A stretch of 23,531 nt of DNA from an uncultured Eubacteriaceae bacterium (GTDB taxonomy: Bacteria; Bacillota; Clostridia; Lachnospirales; Lachnospiraceae). The stretch is from positions 1-23,531 of the forward strand of contig CAMEUH010000011.1 in NCBI GenBank assembly GCA_945938055.1, in the 5' to 3' direction. Position numbers and translations under genes: made by a program. Positions 22,705 to 23,531 of the stretch are shown in pieces (position 1 is the first letter of the stretch; every line of letters begins with the position of its first letter). The notes below the pieces were generated by a model. The model had not been told where the DNA came from and did not search any database. It saw only the letters and a list, made by a program, of their open reading frames with translations.

Positions 22705-23490
22705 TTATTCTGTTACAACCTTCTTAAATGCCTTCTTACCCTTCTTAAACACAAGACCTTCTCCAAAATCCGCTGCCGTATACGTCTTTCTAAAATCCGT
22801 CACTTTTTCTCCATCCACGGACACACCGCCCTGTTCCACGGCTCTTCTTCCCTCGGAGCGTGTCGGAACAAGCTCTGCCTTTACAAGCACAGAAATAATA
22901 TCAATCACACCGTCTGTAAAATCAGAAGCTTCAAGCACTGCTTTCGGCATGTTCTCTGCGTTACCGCTTCCGAATACTGCCCTTGCCGCTTCCTGTGACT
23001 TAGCTGCTTCTTCTTCCCCGTGAACCAGTTTTGTCAGTTCAAATGCCAGTATTTCCTTTGCCGTATTCAACTGGCTTCCTTCCCAGCCTTCCATCTTCTC
23101 GATTTCCTCTAACGGAAGGAACGTAAGCATCTTTAAGCACTTAATAACATCCGCATCATCCACGTTTCTCCAGTACTGGTAAAAATCATATGGAGAAGTC
23201 TTCTTCGGATCCAGCCATACCGCTCCGGACTGTGTCTTACCCATCTTCTTTCCTTCGGAATTAAGAAGAAGATTAATCGTCATTGCATAAGCATCCTTAC
23301 CCAGCTTACGACGGATTAACTCCGTACCGCCCAGCATGTTGCTCCACTGGTCATCACCGCCAAACTGCATGTTACATCCGTATTTCTGGAACAATGCATA
23401 GAAATCATAGCTCTGCATAATCATGTAGTTAAATTCCAGAAAACTTAATCCCCTCTCCATTCTCTGCTTATAGCATTCTGCAGTCAGCAT
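22705..23490 (-). CDS. tyrS: Tyrosine-tRNA ligase, C-terminal two thirds (5' end cut off)
   Basis: The visible 261 residues begin inside the Rossmann catalytic domain ('MLTAECYKQRMERGLSFLEF') and include the tyrosine-binding 'YMIMQSYDF', 'MQFGGDDQWSNMLGG', the KMSKS-type loop 'EGKKMGKTQSG', the anticodon-binding part, and the C-terminal S4 RNA-binding domain ('LVPTRSEGRRAVEQGGVSVD'). TyrRS is about 410 residues, so some 150 N-terminal residues with the HIGH motif are missing. The coding match stops at about 23490 and the last ~40 bases do not continue it, so the ATG there is an internal Met, not a start. The enzyme attaches tyrosine to its tRNA in the cytoplasm. Confidence 0.95.
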   Translation of the reverse strand: MLTAECYKQRMERGLSFLEFNYMIMQSYDFYALFQKYGCNMQFGGDDQWSNMLGGTELIRRKLGKDAYAMTINLLLNSEGKKMGKTQSGAVWLDPKKTSPYDFYQYWRNVDDADVIKCLKMLTFLPLEEIEKMEGWEGSQLNTAKEILAFELTKLVHGEEEAAKSQEAARAVFGSGNAENMPKAVLEASDFTDGVIDIISVLVKAELVPTRSEGRRAVEQGGVSVDGEKVTDFRKTYTAADFGEGLVFKKGKKAFKKVVTE

Positions 23491-23531
23491 CCTGTGGGGG
23501 CTGGGGGGGGGTCCGACCTCTCTTAAAACTT
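23491..23531. other. Probable contig-end artefact with poly-G runs
   Basis: The last bases contain G5, C, T and a G9 run, followed by sequence that does not encode the expected TyrRS residues and includes an in-frame TAA. The composition is unlike the rest of this A/T-rich window. This looks like poor end sequence or a chimeric join rather than biology. Confidence 0.65.

Noticed and set aside
1..23531. CRISPR arrays, tRNA or rRNA genes, transposases
   Set aside because: No regularly spaced repeat array, no cloverleaf or rRNA-like conserved sequence, and no transposase or integrase motif was seen on either strand.

Overview
This 23.5 kb window looks like a chromosomal contig from a gut-type Clostridia, most likely Lachnospiraceae. 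That placement rests on low GC with A/T-rich intergenic DNA, strong GGAGG ribosome sites, and protein types common in that family (DUF1848, AAA/DUF4143 ATPase, paired short ChrA proteins, sigma/anti-sigma pair with a large extracytoplasmic domain). It is an inference from the translated products, not a database result. Almost every gene is on the minus strand; only the unknown membrane protein at 423-1130 and the substrate-binding lipoprotein at 12067-13068 are on the plus strand. The right end (last ~40 bases) carries poly-G runs and cuts off tyrS, so it is probably a contig end of low quality.

Region 1 (1-6.3 kb) is an accessory, defence-like stretch. It holds a MazE-type antitoxin with an autoregulatory-looking palindromic promoter (mazF starts at the very edge), an unknown membrane protein, an internally deleted DUF1848 protein, an AAA/DUF4143 ATPase, a broken class-M sirtuin (SirTM), an intact zinc-type macrodomain protein, and a complete AbiEi/AbiEii type IV toxin-antitoxin pair. 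The AAA gene sits between two copies of a 23-base direct repeat, and that repeat is the 3' end of the sirtuin gene. One copy is joined to the sirtuin body; the other ends in a GTGA overlap with the DUF1848 start codon. The simplest reading is that a macrodomain-sirtuin-DUF1848 operon was interrupted by a ~1.5 kb ATPase cassette that regenerated the sirtuin tail.

Region 2 (6.3-9.8 kb) is a redox/transport cluster: an aldo/keto reductase split by an amber codon, a flavodoxin, a LysR regulator with its middle deleted, and an intact MFS transporter. Region 3 (9.8-13.1 kb) has a helical-repeat protein, a PHP phosphoesterase overlapping a Cof-type HAD phosphatase, and, divergently, an orphan NMT1/THI5-like binding lipoprotein ending at a bidirectional terminator. 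Region 4 (13.1-15.2 kb) has a TraX-type membrane protein, a small exported ORF, and a MATE transporter ruined by two amber codons, a frameshift and loss of its C-terminus.

Region 5 (15.2-18.1 kb) is an alkaline phosphatase lipoprotein directly followed by a YibE/F membrane protein, with Pho-box-like repeats upstream. Region 6 (18.0-20.4 kb) is a chrA-chrA-LysR operon behind a good promoter that overlaps a LysR-type dyad. Region 7 (20.4-23.5 kb) is an ECF sigma factor/anti-sigma pair, and then the 3' two thirds of tyrS with a strong terminator.

The overall theme is gene decay. Five genes are visibly broken or internally deleted (DUF1848, sirtuin, aldo/keto reductase, LysR, MATE), three of them by loss of a central segment with both ends kept. 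This density is unusual for a normal chromosome and should be separated from assembly error.
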